A DNA stretch of 64,000 nt. Source: Costus lasius. Its lineage: Eukaryota > Streptophyta > Magnoliopsida > Zingiberales > Costaceae. This document shows positions 12,693 to 23,434 of the stretch, in pieces (the first letter of the stretch is position 1; the number at the start of each line of letters is the position of its first letter). The position numbers and the translations under genes were made by a program. Below the pieces are notes generated by a model. That model made no database searches and was not told where the DNA came from. It was given only the letters and a program-made list of their open reading frames with translations. The stretch is taken from contig CM050451.1 of the NCBI GenBank assembly GCA_027563935.2, positions 28,163,565 to 28,227,564 on the forward strand, read 5' to 3'.

Positions 12693-12844
12693 TGGGCGCA
12701 ATTTACAATTAATTGTGTCTGCGGGGATTCGATCCCATGATGCTTAATTGTGAGTAGGCGCCTATGCTTGGGCGCATTTACAATTAATTGCGTATGCAGG
12801 GATTCGAACCCATGACGCGTAATTGTGAGTAGGCGCCTATGCTC
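12693..12844 (+). repeat. Two 76-bp tandem units with tRNA T-arm-like motif
   Basis: Period 76, each starting TGGGCGC and holding, on the reverse strand, GGGTTCGAATCCC or a close variant, which resembles the T-arm / B box of a tRNA gene. The same pair occurs in both B2 LTRs (around 34438-34590 and 41293-41440). No full tRNA cloverleaf was found. Confidence 0.75.
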
Positions 12845-12891
12845 ATTATCCCACATGGGAAGTATCTCCAGTGTGCGTCTGGCTCTGCTAT

Positions 12892-12899
12892 TATAAATA
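12892..12899 (+). promoter_or_regulatory. TATA box of the B-family LTR
   Basis: TATAAATA about 470 bp before the LTR end, followed by AGAGAGGCCC. The same TATTTATAATA is present, inverted, in the B2 LTRs. Likely Pol II core promoter for element RNA. Confidence 0.6.
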
Positions 12900-13366
12900 G
12901 AGAGGCCCACCTGAGAGATTCTTTTGTACCAAACTCTTCTCTTGTCTCTAGTTGTCGCCTCCCCTCTGCTCCTTGGCGTGAGCGTCTAGGAGGTGACGAC
13001 AATAAAAATTTTTCGGCGTCAAAGGTTGGGACAAGTGGCAGTGCTACCCACTCCTTGTCGCCAACATCCTTTCTTCTCCTTGGCAGTGGTGCAAGTTGAG
13101 AATGCTAGAGGCGTGGATCTCATCTTCCGGGGCTAGCACCCAGCACGGAGATTGGAGAGGATTCGAGGAGTCCGTGTGTGCGCGATTGCAGAGGACGGGC
13201 CCTTGCGCGTTTTCATCATCGGCCGCTTCTAAAGGTTGCTTGATAAGGTACTGCCCCTATCACATCCCTTGTATTCTTCGTAAGTCGGCCCTTGTTGAAT
13301 TAGGAATCTCGTTTCGGGCTCGCTTCCGCTATTTTCATTTTCTTATAGCCCGGGGATTCCTAACAG

Positions 13367-13379
13367 TGGTATCAAAGGC
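13367..13379 (+). other. Primer binding site of B1
   Basis: TGGTATCAAAGGC, one base after the LTR; a one-base variant of the initiator-Met-tRNA site TGGTATCAGAGCC kept in B2. Confidence 0.85.
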
Positions 13380-14732
13380 AACTTACGAGATACATCGGTG
13401 TATGGGTTCTTTCTAGCATACGCATGTCATATAAATTTTTAAAATCTTTATGCCATGTTTTATGTGTAGAAAAACAGTAGGTTTCTTATTTCTCGCTCTT
13501 ATGAAATTCAAGATTTTCGGTTTCTACACATGGGGATAGACCCTATGTGTGAGAATTTATTTCTCCTCATATTCATGGGATAGACCCACGATGTGAGACT
13601 TGTATCTAGATTTCGGGGCATGGACTGGGTGATTGCCCTAATCCGTACAAGTTAGGGATTGCAAGTGGCATCGATAATTGCGGTATATATGGCCACTTGT
13701 AGACTCCTGAGAGAAAACAAAAGATCTAAATTTTCGATAAGATCGCAGAGATTTATCGAACATGTTTTCTAATGAAAACATGATATGTCTTAAGTGTAGT
13801 TTTTCATTGCATATAGAAGAGCATGTCTTAAGTGTTTTTCCTTATGCATTTGATATGATCAAAAACAAGCCCTACTGCCATGCCTGTGATGTATCAATGT
13901 GAGGCTTGCGTGCCGACTTTCAATCTTGTGTTTTCAATTCTACATTGTAAATCAAATAGAAAGCTTTGATGACATTCTATGGCGTTTTCCTCTCTCTCTC
14001 CCTTGCGCATATCTCAAGGTGGCGCAACTCTCACCTAGCCGAACCCTAGGGTGGCTTCTAGGGTTAAACCTAGGGGCGCATCTAAGGGGGTGGCGGCTAG
14101 GGTTAGGGTTGGCACACCTCACCTCCCAAGGTGGCGCATCCCCTTGTTTGACCTAACCTTGAAGTAACTTCTAGGGTTACCTAGTTGGTTCACTTAAGGG
14201 ATGATGGTTGGATAAGGAGATGGTGCAACCTAGTCAAGCAAGCCACCTAAGGGGGGTGATCTAACTCTTTGACCGAACCTTGATGCCTTCTAGGTCTCCT
14301 AGTGGCACATATTGAGGTTCAAGGGTTGAGGAAGAGGATTGGCGCTCCAAGCTTGCAAAGGGCTCATCTTCTATCATTAGCCAAGTGCTTGAAGGTCCAT
14401 TGGACACTTCTTAAGTTCATGGGCTGATGGAGGAAGGTCGAGCACCAATGATGCTTGATGACACATCAAGCAAAGGGGGCACACCTCTAGGTGGCGCACC
14501 TTGCAAAGGATGATTCGTATCAAGCATTGAGGTGAGATACCTAGCATAGAGATGGCACATGGATGTTTGGCCGAACCCTAGGAGGAGCCTAAGGCTTGCG
14601 AGCTATCCTCCAGGAAGAGATAAGAGTTGGCCAAATCCTAGGAGAAGCCTAGGATTTGCGAGCTAGCTCACGGAGAAGACTCGGGCTAGCCGAACCTAAA
14701 GGGGGTCTAGGGTTTTCCTGGATGGTGCCATT
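13380..14732 (+). other. B1 leader, first part
   Basis: Noncoding leader matching the B2 leader in reverse (about 39350-40813). Several imperfect ~65-bp repeats near 14560-14720 are built on GCCGAACCCTAGG and GCGAGCTA. No ORF is supported. It is interrupted by K at 14733 and resumes at 21303. Confidence 0.75.
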
Positions 14733-16542
14733 TGATGTGGTGGGCAAACATATGTTTAGAATTGTAATATATTTTGAATAAAATTCCAAACACAGTCAAT
14801 TAACAGCCAAAAATGTAGGGCAAGAAAATTATCAATTATGAAAAGTAGCTATGCCTTAGAGATGGTTCTAGTGATCAAGAATAAAAACTGATAATGCCAA
14901 TTGGTAGAATGACGTTTGTTCTTTTCAGGCATAGCAAAATTAGAGGGCCATTATCCATCAGGCATTTACGGCATTTGCAAGAAGATGTCAGATCAGCAAA
15001 ATAAATTAGTACAGAAATTTATCAAATAGCATAATTTGCTTGAAGGTGTAGATTGATATGTTGACGCTCGGTTGTAACCAAGTGTTCCAGGGCTTCGTGC
15101 AAAACGTGTTCTTCCAGGTGGTGCCAGAGACTTGAGGTTGCAGCATATTCAATCACGTTAATTACCTGCGTTAAGAAGGTTAACCAGGTTAGGAATGAGT
15201 ACAGAACTTGTAACAATAATAGAAACAGTATGCATTGTTCCCAGGGAAGCAAGCAGAGAGTTGGCACGCTGGAAGGTCGACGTTGGTGGCTGTAGAAGCG
15301 TGGGGAAGAATGGCTAGCTGGTCTCGAGACTACCAGGGGCGTTTCCGGTGTGACAACCGGCCGGCGGTGGTGTCTGGGCGGTAGGAGACGGGCGGCGCTA
15401 GCACTGCCCTGCTTGAGGCAGAAACAGGGGAAGACGTGCGAGGATGCAGGGGCTGCCGGCGATCGTCGAACATGGCAAGAGGTCCCAACCTGCTAGAGTT
15501 GGGAGGTCCTCTGGTCACAGTGAACTCATGGCCGGAGTTTGGGAAAAATCGGAGGCTGGTCGGAGGAGGACGGTGGCAATCAGTGGAGATGGCGGAAACA
15601 GCGGCGGAAAGCTGAGGCGTCACCAAAAATCTTCCGATTCCGGTGATCCAGACGTTGGATGGAGCGATCCCTCTAGTTGTGGGTTCGACTAGAGTAGGGG
15701 AGAGCGTGGCTGGAGTTTGGGGAAGATCCGCTGGTCGGATCGTCGCCGGCGGCAAGGCGGATGGAGAGTCCAAGGTTGGACTCGGCTGGAAATAGCAGGG
15801 TTTGCGACAGCGGTCGCGTGCGATAGCAGTGGAATATTCTGTAAGCGTGGTTAGAGGTGGAAGATGGATGGCGTAGCATGACAAGGATGCAGCGGGGACG
15901 GAAAGACGTGCGTGAAGGGCAGAATCAGCAGGGTAGAGCTTCCAAGTCCATGGAAGATGAGAAGAGGAGGTGGGGAAGAAATTCCAAATCCATGGAACCT
16001 TTAGCTACTAGAGGAAGAGAGACATCCGATAGAAGAGGAAGAAAACTATTTCCGTTTCATTTCAATAAAATTGTTCAAAATCTAGCCTTACATGAGGGGA
16101 TTACAAATTTTTATATTGTTTCTTTCTCCCTACCGTTGGCTGCAAATCTCCAACGTTACTTTCCTATTTGAGTGGCTGCACTTTTCCTCTTCCGCCAAGC
16201 AAGCTGCAATCTTTCTCCTTCAAGCAGCAACCTGCTACTCGCCAGCTTTGTTTGCTCCTCTTGTAAGCTTCAACGGGCATGTCTTGGGCTTGGTTCCCTT
16301 TGGTTGAATTTGAAATTGGGTTTCAAGATTCGATCATGATGTTCATCCAAATAGTGAGACCTCGTATTGATGACAAAATAATAAGGATTAGTGCCTCATT
16401 GAAATTAGGATTGCATTCTAAAAATCAAAATTTAGACATAAACATTGACTAAGTCTATGTTCAATCAGGGTTTACAATAATTATGCAAAATTTGACAAAG
16501 TCAAAATTAAGTCAAATATTTTGTGAAAATGCTCCTGCATCA
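14733..16542 (-). repeat. 3' LTR of K
   Basis: TG...CA direct repeat of 19492-21302. It includes a G+C-rich block at 15270-15870. An open frame there (15330-15884, minus) is not kept open in the other LTR, so it is probably noncoding. Confidence 0.93.
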
Positions 16543-16609
16543 TACACCCCCGGTTCAAATGTTTCTACTCCTGGAGAAACTTAGGTTAATTAAAAAAGAC
16601 TAGCAACAA

Positions 16610-18121
16610 TTAAACTACTAGCATGGAAATTAACAATTTATCATGCTTAGGTGGAGGCCTATAAGTGTATTCATCTTTGAGGATAGGTAGGAAGAGAAGT
16701 TGATCATGCATAAATTGAGTGGGTTGTCTTGTTTTAACCCCTAATGTACTTCTCACAATGAATAAGCAGGGTGATAGAAAATTCATATTAGGACAAGCTA
16801 GATTAGCATGCTCATGTTTTCTTTTATAGCATCCAAATAGAAGAGAGGAAGGAATAACAAAATCATATGCATTCAATGGGAGTTGTGTTGGAGAGAAATT
16901 AATACCCATAAAATTAAAATATTGCATGTCATGGTTCATGGGAGGGGCAATCACAAACTCAATTGGCTCTAAAGATTTAGGCATCACAAAGTCAAAATGT
17001 ACAAGTTGAGTGGTTTCTATGTGTGCCTTAAATGTGTGGGTAGAAGGGTTTAAGATACAAGACTCAAGGCTCATAGGATCTTCAAATTCTAAGGTTTCTC
17101 CTAATGGTTTAGAATGAGGGTCTAAGTCAATTTCAAAAGGAGCTAACTTAGGTTTAAAGTGTGGTTCATAAAGATCTATGGACTTCTGTTCAATTTGGCT
17201 CTCCAAGTCATCAATGATAAATGTTCCAAACTTAAGTTGTGTTATGCCTAATGGAGTCTCTATGGGCAATTGATTCTCACATAAATTAATAATGGGTTCC
17301 TTAGTTGGAATAAATGTGGTAGACTCAAGTTGAGGCATGTTTTCTAAAGAACCTATGGGTATGGGCCCTAAAATTGAAGGTAATGGTACTTCATGATTTA
17401 TTTCTTTAAATTTAGTGGTTTCATCAAGACATGGTTTAGGTTCTAAAGTAGGCTCTAAGGTTTGGTTGAACTCTAGAGGATTAGGACTCTCTTGTTTAAC
17501 TTGTAAGTGGGGCTTTCTTAATTTCTCTATTGATTGTTGCAACTTTTTCATTTGCTCCTTGAACTCATGTTGCAACTTTTTAGTTTGCTCCCTTGACTCA
17601 TCATAAGGGTGAATTATGTGTGGCAACCCTTTATGAATAAAACTATAACTCCAAGGGTTGTGAAAATAATGTCCTTGATAATCACGCATGAATTCATTCC
17701 CTAATAAGATGTCAAATCCTTCTAAACTCATTACATCACACCAAATTTCAGTTTTCATATTGCCTAATTGAATAGGAACTAAGCATTGAAAGTCAACTAA
17801 AGTTGTAGTCAAATCATCCCAAGTTATGCAATAAGGGTTAGGATTTTTTTCTATGGTAAGGCCAAATTTTTCAAGGGATCTAGGAGATATGATATTGTAC
17901 TTGACAAAATGATCAATAATAGTTTTACATTTAAAACCATTGCACCAAATATGTGTAGTAAAACTATTAGGCCCATGTGTGAGAACCCTACATTTTTGTT
18001 TTATCAAACTATTAGGTCTATGTATAAACGTCTTATATTGTTCCCTAATAGTTATTAAATCCGCTCTAGCTATAACTTCCTTTTGATTAAAGTGATGCAT
18101 GATAAAAAGTTTATGGTACAA
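16610..18121 (-). CDS. K ORF: 503-residue protein with degenerate retropepsin-like domain
   Basis: Uninterrupted ORF from MYHKLFIMHH, the only coding region of K. Residues ~50-160 align by eye with the protease region of gypsy T: IWCNGFKCKTIID matches IKCNGHSCKIVID, and CLVPIQLGNMKTEIWCDV matches CQVPIAFGDYREKVWCDM, followed by LLGNEF for LLGRPW. The active-site Asp is kept (D70) but the following residues are H71-F72 where T has Gly-Gly, so catalysis is unlikely. A charged probable coiled coil (~174-203) is followed by a long Pro/Glu-rich low-complexity tail and a basic C-terminal part. No signal peptide, membrane segment or zinc knuckle is seen. Function unknown; possibly a gag-pol remnant kept for an element-encoded role. 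No frameshift or premature stop, unlike every other long frame here. Confidence 0.8.
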   Translation of the reverse strand: MYHKLFIMHHFNQKEVIARADLITIREQYKTFIHRPNSLIKQKCRVLTHGPNSFTTHIWCNGFKCKTIIDHFVKYNIISPRSLEKFGLTIEKNPNPYCITWDDLTTTLVDFQCLVPIQLGNMKTEIWCDVMSLEGFDILLGNEFMRDYQGHYFHNPWSYSFIHKGLPHIIHPYDESREQTKKLQHEFKEQMKKLQQSIEKLRKPHLQVKQESPNPLEFNQTLEPTLEPKPCLDETTKFKEINHEVPLPSILGPIPIGSLENMPQLESTTFIPTKEPIINLCENQLPIETPLGITQLKFGTFIIDDLESQIEQKSIDLYEPHFKPKLAPFEIDLDPHSKPLGETLEFEDPMSLESCILNPSTHTFKAHIETTQLVHFDFVMPKSLEPIEFVIAPPMNHDMQYFNFMGINFSPTQLPLNAYDFVIPSSLLFGCYKRKHEHANLACPNMNFLSPCLFIVRSTLGVKTRQPTQFMHDQLLFLPILKDEYTYRPPPKHDKLLISMLVV

Positions 18122-19476
18122 CTAGAGAGTAAGCATACAAATCTACTGAATTAAGATATATTTATTTTCATGATAAACTCAATAAGCTGGAAATGACTAT
18201 TGTTTAAGTGCAAGAGATAAGTGCAGAAGTAATAGTCAGAAAAAACTGAGATAAGATGGGATTTTGCTAACTGTAGTTTTATAGAAATCTATTGCAGCAA
18301 GTAAGCTAAGAATTCATAGTTGAGAGGTTGAAACCAGATTTTCAAATTCAAATGTGCAGATTTTTTTGTTCTTAAAAGCAGAATTTCAGCACGTAGAGGA
18401 CAACAAACACTAATGAAAATGCGGCGCATGTAGGTGCTAAAAGCTGAGATAGATGACTACAATTTGATATAGTTCGATTGGAGAAAACAATGCTGAAAGC
18501 TAGATTGGAAATTTCAGAATTCAAGTGCAGTTTTTAGAATCATATTCAGCATTTAATGAAAATCAAAATCAATGCATCAAAGGCTGCACTTATAGGTGTT
18601 TTACATAGAAATATAGTGATGGTTATCTTAGCTGAACTTGTCAAAAATGAGAATGGCAGAAATCAGAATTTGCAAAGCTGAAAACTGTGGAGATGTGTGC
18701 AGATTTTGAATGCAAATTGAGTTCCATCCTATTAGCTAAGAAGGTTTCCAAATCCTCCCAGCTGAGTTCACTCGGTAGAGAATATAGGTGGTAAGCTACA
18801 GTGAACTCAAAAGTTTCCAAATTACCTCAGAAATTCCAAAAACCAATAGCAAGTGTTCTACTGTGGTTTTGGAAATTTGAGATCAAATGAGCATCAGAGG
18901 TCTATCTATGATCTTAGATAGTCTCTAAGCCATCACCTCACTCAAATGCATGGAAGTTTAGAATCTGGTAATGCACAGAAACTCAGAAGTCAGCCATTCA
19001 GAAATCAAACGCAAGGGCTGGGAAGCACCAATAGTAATCATAATAAATTCAGCAAAGCATGAACGAAATCAGTTGGGTTTAGGGGTTTGTCCTCACCCAA
19101 CTCTTGAGAATTCTTGCAGCAATCCTCAAGGAAGCCATATAGACTAAATGTGCCACTTAGAATCAGGCCAACAAATTTCAGAACATAAATCAGAAAACAA
19201 TCGGGACATGAAGAGCAGTTGGCTGAAATTTTCAGATTCATATTGGAAAGCTTAGTCAACGTGGATACAACAATTAGGTTTGTTGTCCATCTGGCTATTG
19301 TTGGAAACAGAACCAAAAACCAAAGTTGTGTAAAGAAAATCTTCAGTTTGCTCTACCAAAGTTCAGATCAGAAGTTGATAATCTCATAAATCAAAAATCC
19401 AGAACAACAAGAACTGGTCCAAGATCTTTCCTAATGGCTTAATATAGACATAAGTCTAACTAAACCAAAGGAACCT
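18122..19476 (-). other. K leader
   Basis: About 1.35 kb of AT-rich noncoding sequence between PBS and the K ORF. A 92-codon frame at 19038-19316 has no recognisable domain. Nothing else is supported. Confidence 0.6.
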
Positions 19477-19488
19477 CCTCTGATACCA
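19477..19488 (-). other. Primer binding site of K
   Basis: TGGTATCAGAGG on the minus strand, three bases from the 5' LTR; initiator-Met-tRNA type and identical over 12 bases to the T site. Confidence 0.88.
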
Positions 19489-19491
19489 AGC

Positions 19492-21302
19492 TGATGTGGT
19501 GGGCAAACATATGTTTAGAATTGTAATATATTTTGAATAAAATTCCAAACACAGTCAATTAACAGCCAAAAATGTAGGGCAAGAAAATTATCAATTACGA
19601 AAAGTAGCTATGCCTTAGAGATGGTTCTAGTGATCAAGAATGAAAACTGATAATGCCAATTGGTAGAATGACGTTTGTTCTTTTCAGGCATAGCAAAATT
19701 AGAGGGCCATTATCCATCAGGCATTTACGACATTTGCAAGAAGATGTCAGATCAGCAAAATAAATTAGTACAGAAATTTATCAAATAGCATAATTTGCTT
19801 GAAGGTGTAGATTGATATGTTGATGCTCGGTTGTAACCAAGTGTTCCAGGGCTTCGTGCAAAACGTGTTCTTCCAGGTGGTGCCAGAGACTTGAGGTTGC
19901 AGCATATTCAAGCACGTTAATTACCTACGTCAAGAAGGTTAACCAGGTTAGGAATGAGTACAGAACTTGTAACAATAATAGAAACAGTATGCATTGTTCC
20001 CAGGGAAGCAAGCAGGGAGTTGGGACGCTGGAAGGTCGACGTTGGTGGCTGCAGAAGCTTGGGGAAGAATGGCTAGCTGGTCTCGAGACTGCAAGGGGCA
20101 TTTCCGGTGTGACAACCGGCCGGCGGTGGTGTCTGGGCGCTAGGAGACGGGCGGCGCTAGCGCTGTCTTGCTTGAGGCGGAAACAGGGGAAGATGTGCGA
20201 GGATGCAGGGGCTACCGACGATCGTTGGACACGGCAAGAGGTCCCAACCTGCTAGAGTTGGGAGGTCCTCTGGTCACGGTGAACTCATGGCCAGAGTATG
20301 GGAACGATCGGAGGCTGGTCGGAGGAGGACGGTGGCAATCAGTGGAGATGGCGGAAACAAGGGCGGAAAGCTGAGGCGTCACCGGAAATCTTTCGATTCC
20401 GGCGATCCAGACGTCGGATGGGGCGATCCCTCTAGTTGTGGGTTTGACTAGAGTAGGGGAGAGCGTGGCTGGAGTTTGGGGAAGATCCGCTGGTCAGATC
20501 GTCGCTGGCGGCAAGGCAGATGGAGAGTCCAAGGTTGGACTCGGCTGGAAATAGCGGGGTTTGTGACTGCAGTGGCGTGCGACAGCGGTGGAATATTCTG
20601 TAAGCGTGGTTAGAGGTGGAAGATAGATGGCGTAGCATGACAAGGATGCAGCAGGGATGGAAAGACGTGCGTGAAGGGCGGAATCAGCAGGGTAGAGCTT
20701 CCAAGTCCATGGAAGATGAGAAGAGGAGGTAGGGAAGAAATTCCAAATCCATGGAACCTTCAGCTACTAGAGGAAGAGAGACATCCGATAGAAGAGGAAG
20801 AAAACTATTTCCGTTTCATTTCAATAAAATTGTTCAAAATCTAGCCTTACACGAGGGGATTACAAATTTTTTATATTGTTTCTTTCTCCCTACCATTGGC
20901 TGCAAATCTCCAACGTTACTTTCCTATTTGAGTGGCTGCACTTTTCCTCTTCCGCCAAGCAAGCTGCAATCTTTCTCCTTCAAGCAGCAACCTGCTACTC
21001 ACCAGCTTTGTTTGCTCCTCTTGTAAGCTTCAACGGGCATGTCTTGGGCTTGGTTCCCTTTGTTTGAACTTGAAATTGGGTTTCAAGATTCGATCATGAT
21101 GTTCATCCAAATAGTGAGACCTCGTATTGATGACAAAATAATAAGGATTAGTGCCTCATTGAAATTAGGATTGCATTCTAAAAATCAAAATTTAGACATA
21201 AACATTGACTAAGTCTATGTTTAATCAGGATTTACAATAATTATGCAAAATTTGACAAAGTCAAAATTAAGTCAAATATTTTGTGAAAATGCTCCTGCAT
21301 CA
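19492..21302 (-). repeat. 5' LTR of K
   Basis: Direct repeat of 14733-16542. In the element's own orientation it starts TGATGCAGGAGCAT and ends CCACATCA. Confidence 0.93.
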
Positions 21303-21564
21303 CCATTGGGGTTCGCAAGCTGACCCATGGAGATGAAGACCTAGGTGGCGCACCTCGGGGCCTTGGAGCAGAGCCCTTAGGGCACTCAGGGATGAGCTAA
21401 GGACTTGTTGGCATGGGCCCATGGCTCATAGCCCTTGGTAGTGCTAGGTGGCTGGGACTAGGTTTAGGGGCTTGTTACCCATGTTTTGGGCTTTGATCAA
21501 ATCATATTTACTCTTTCTATTCTAGCATGCCTTTACTGCTTTGTTTTATTCCACTATAGGATTG
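21303..21564 (+). other. B1 leader, second part
   Basis: Resumes B1 after K (first five bases are the CCATT duplication) and matches the reverse of B2 about 39100-39350. It ends at the insertion point of G; GATTG (21560-21564) is the expected TSD but its partner was lost in the deletion at 52818. Confidence 0.8.
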
Positions 21565-22261
21565 TGATGACACCAAAATATGTAGTCTATTTTGCTTCAT
21601 TTTAGATACCTTTTCATGCTAAATTGAGGATCTTTTACTTGTTTTTATGTTGAATGCATTAAATATTGCAAAGTCTACTTCTATTTTGGTTTTTCATATT
21701 TTTCAGGCAAAAAGGCACTATTTAAGGCATTTTCAAGCAAAATCAAATACATGGAAGAGTTCTCATCATCAAGGAGAAGTCACTCAAGAAATTTCACGCA
21801 AACCAAGGCAGAAAACCAAAATACGGTAGTGCCGTACTTATAATACGGTACTGTATTTTTCGCGGCTACCGTATTATTGAGAGCACGGCCCATATTTTAG
21901 TGATTTTCCAAATAGAGACCTTTACCGAAATTACGGCACTGCCGTAACCCATTTACAGGCCATATTTTGGAACGTCTTCAGAACAGAAAGTTTCCCTGAA
22001 ATTACGGCACTGCCGTAAATAATTACATGGGCCATATTTTCCCGACGTATCTGACCAGAGAGTTCAGCCGATTTTACGGCACGGCCATAAACCATATTAC
22101 GGTGCCGTATTTTCCAGCACTTTCAGAACAGAACAGTCGAGGGATTTTACGGCAGTGTTGTAAGATATTACACTGCCGTATTCCGGTTTTTGAACGCGAC
22201 ACCCAGGTCAATTTCGACGCCTGAATTTTATGGAGATTATTGCGGTCGATCCAAAGCTTAA
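21565..22261 (+). repeat. G 5' LTR, part confirmed by the 3' LTR
   Basis: Starts TGATGACACCAAAATATG and matches 52119-52818. It carries the ~72-bp palindromic repeat array. The LTR continues past 22261 but its 3' end cannot be fixed because the 3' LTR copy is truncated there. Confidence 0.85.
21820..22190 (+). repeat. ~72-bp tandem array of TTACGGCA/TGCCGTAA palindromes
   Basis: The near-palindrome TTACGGCACTGCCGTAA occurs at 21931-21947 and 22002-22018, with degenerate copies starting at 22074 and 22147 and a first variant at 21820. Spacing is 71-73 bp. Each unit also has a second ACGG(T)GCCGTA-like half and a CAGAACAGA-type spacer. It recurs at 52373-52742 and, diverged, at 55960-56225. 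Confidence 0.85.
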
Positions 22262-23434
22262 AACAAAGACTGAAAGAAGGAAAAGGAGAGCTTGGAAGGA
22301 GAGGGTTGTGAAGACACGAAAAGCCCCAAATTTTGTTAACTATCGAGGGAGAAATCACCGAACACGTCGCCGCCTAGGGTTTCGCCGCCGTAATCAATCC
22401 AGAGCACTTCCGGCTGTGATTTTCATACTGAAGCTTCGCCTGGTGAAGGAGACAACGTGCCTGAAGTTTCAGAACGAAAGGAGATTGATTCGAGGATAAA
22501 TCAAAGGAAGAAGCTCGCGCCACACTGTTCACGACTTCTCTTGCAAATTACGGCTGTGAAATACTTCACAGCCGTGCTTTATTTTCTAAAAACTCCTTCT
22601 ATTATTGATTTTTGATTTTATGAAATTATGGAATTTTGTAATCTCTTCATCATGATAGCTTAAACTTATTTTGGGACATGGGGGAGTAATCCCCTTTGAT
22701 TTTCTTAATGACTAGAACTCTTTTTATTTCATCATGATAGTTCTACTTTGATACTTTTACCTATGAGATTACTGCTCTAAGATTTTCCTTAGTTTATTTC
22801 TTGTCATCATGAATAGAATTCTTGCATTAAGGACCGAAAGGTGATATGTTTGAGAATTGGAACCCTAAAATTGAGAAATAGGAACACACCGTAAGAAATT
22901 AGGTTAAGTTCTTATTTTGTTATTTTAGATGAGTAATTGCCTTGATGATAATTAATGATCTTAGGATCAAATTATTGTGTCAAACGTGGAGATCTTGCAC
23001 GAAAGTGAGGATCGGAACGTTGGAGAATCATAGGTAGAACGTGTGTTGAGTCTCGGATGCATGAAAGTGATCCTTGAGATTCCACTCGAGGCAATCAACC
23101 TAGAATTAGGATGCACGAAAGTGATCCTTGAATTCTTCGTCTGATGGTTTACCTATCTTTAGCTTGGGATGAATCTTGCGCGAAAGCGAGGATTTATTCT
23201 TGCATGGTTATCTGCACAAAAGTGAGATAATCCCTTTTTAGGTAAATTATGCCTATATCATTTTAGGATTTGATTGATGAATTCTTTATTTTTTATCTAG
23301 TCTTGAAAATCAAAGTGGATGAAACCCTAGTCCCAATTTCTCTCTGATAGTGATTTTTCGTGTGTCTTCGATTCTTGCTTTGCTATTATTCATTTGATCA
23401 GTTTGCTCTAGTGTGCATAGGAAATTCATTTCTA
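22262..23434 (+). other. G LTR end and leader
   Basis: Noncoding. Between about 22990 and 23235 a short motif close to GCACGAAAGTGAGGATC recurs five or six times at irregular 30-70 bp spacing. No canonical PBS (such as TGGCGCCGTTGCC or TGGTATCAGAG) is visible before the gag ATG, so the LTR/leader border is unresolved or deleted. Confidence 0.55.

Larger units (their letters stand above)
12286..13365 (+). repeat. 3' portion of the B1 5' LTR
   Basis: Matches the reverse strand of the B2 LTRs (33912-35718). It ends ...GGGGATTCCTAACA beside the PBS. It contains two 76-bp tandem units with tRNA-T-arm-like motifs (12693-12844), a TATA box (12892-12899) and a serine/leucine-rich downstream stretch with no supported ORF. 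Its first ~700 bp lie upstream of element C, outside the window. Confidence 0.88.
14733..21302 (-). mobile_element. K: non-autonomous gypsy-like LTR element
   Basis: 6.57 kb with TSD CCATT (14728-14732 and 21303-21307), two ~1.81-kb LTRs and a 2.95-kb interior on the minus strand. The interior holds a PBS, a ~1.35-kb leader, one 503-codon ORF and a G-rich tract by the 3' LTR. There is no reverse transcriptase, RNase H, integrase or zinc knuckle. By eye the LTRs differ at roughly 60 sites (about 96-97% identity). The LTR start TGATGCAGGAGCAT and the PBS TGGTATCAGAGG are identical to those of gypsy T. Confidence 0.92.

Noticed and set aside
15330..15884. 184-codon minus-strand ORF in the K LTR
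   Set aside because: Not kept open in the sister LTR (stops at the same place), low-complexity Pro/Ser content, no domain; best seen as a GC-rich LTR tract.
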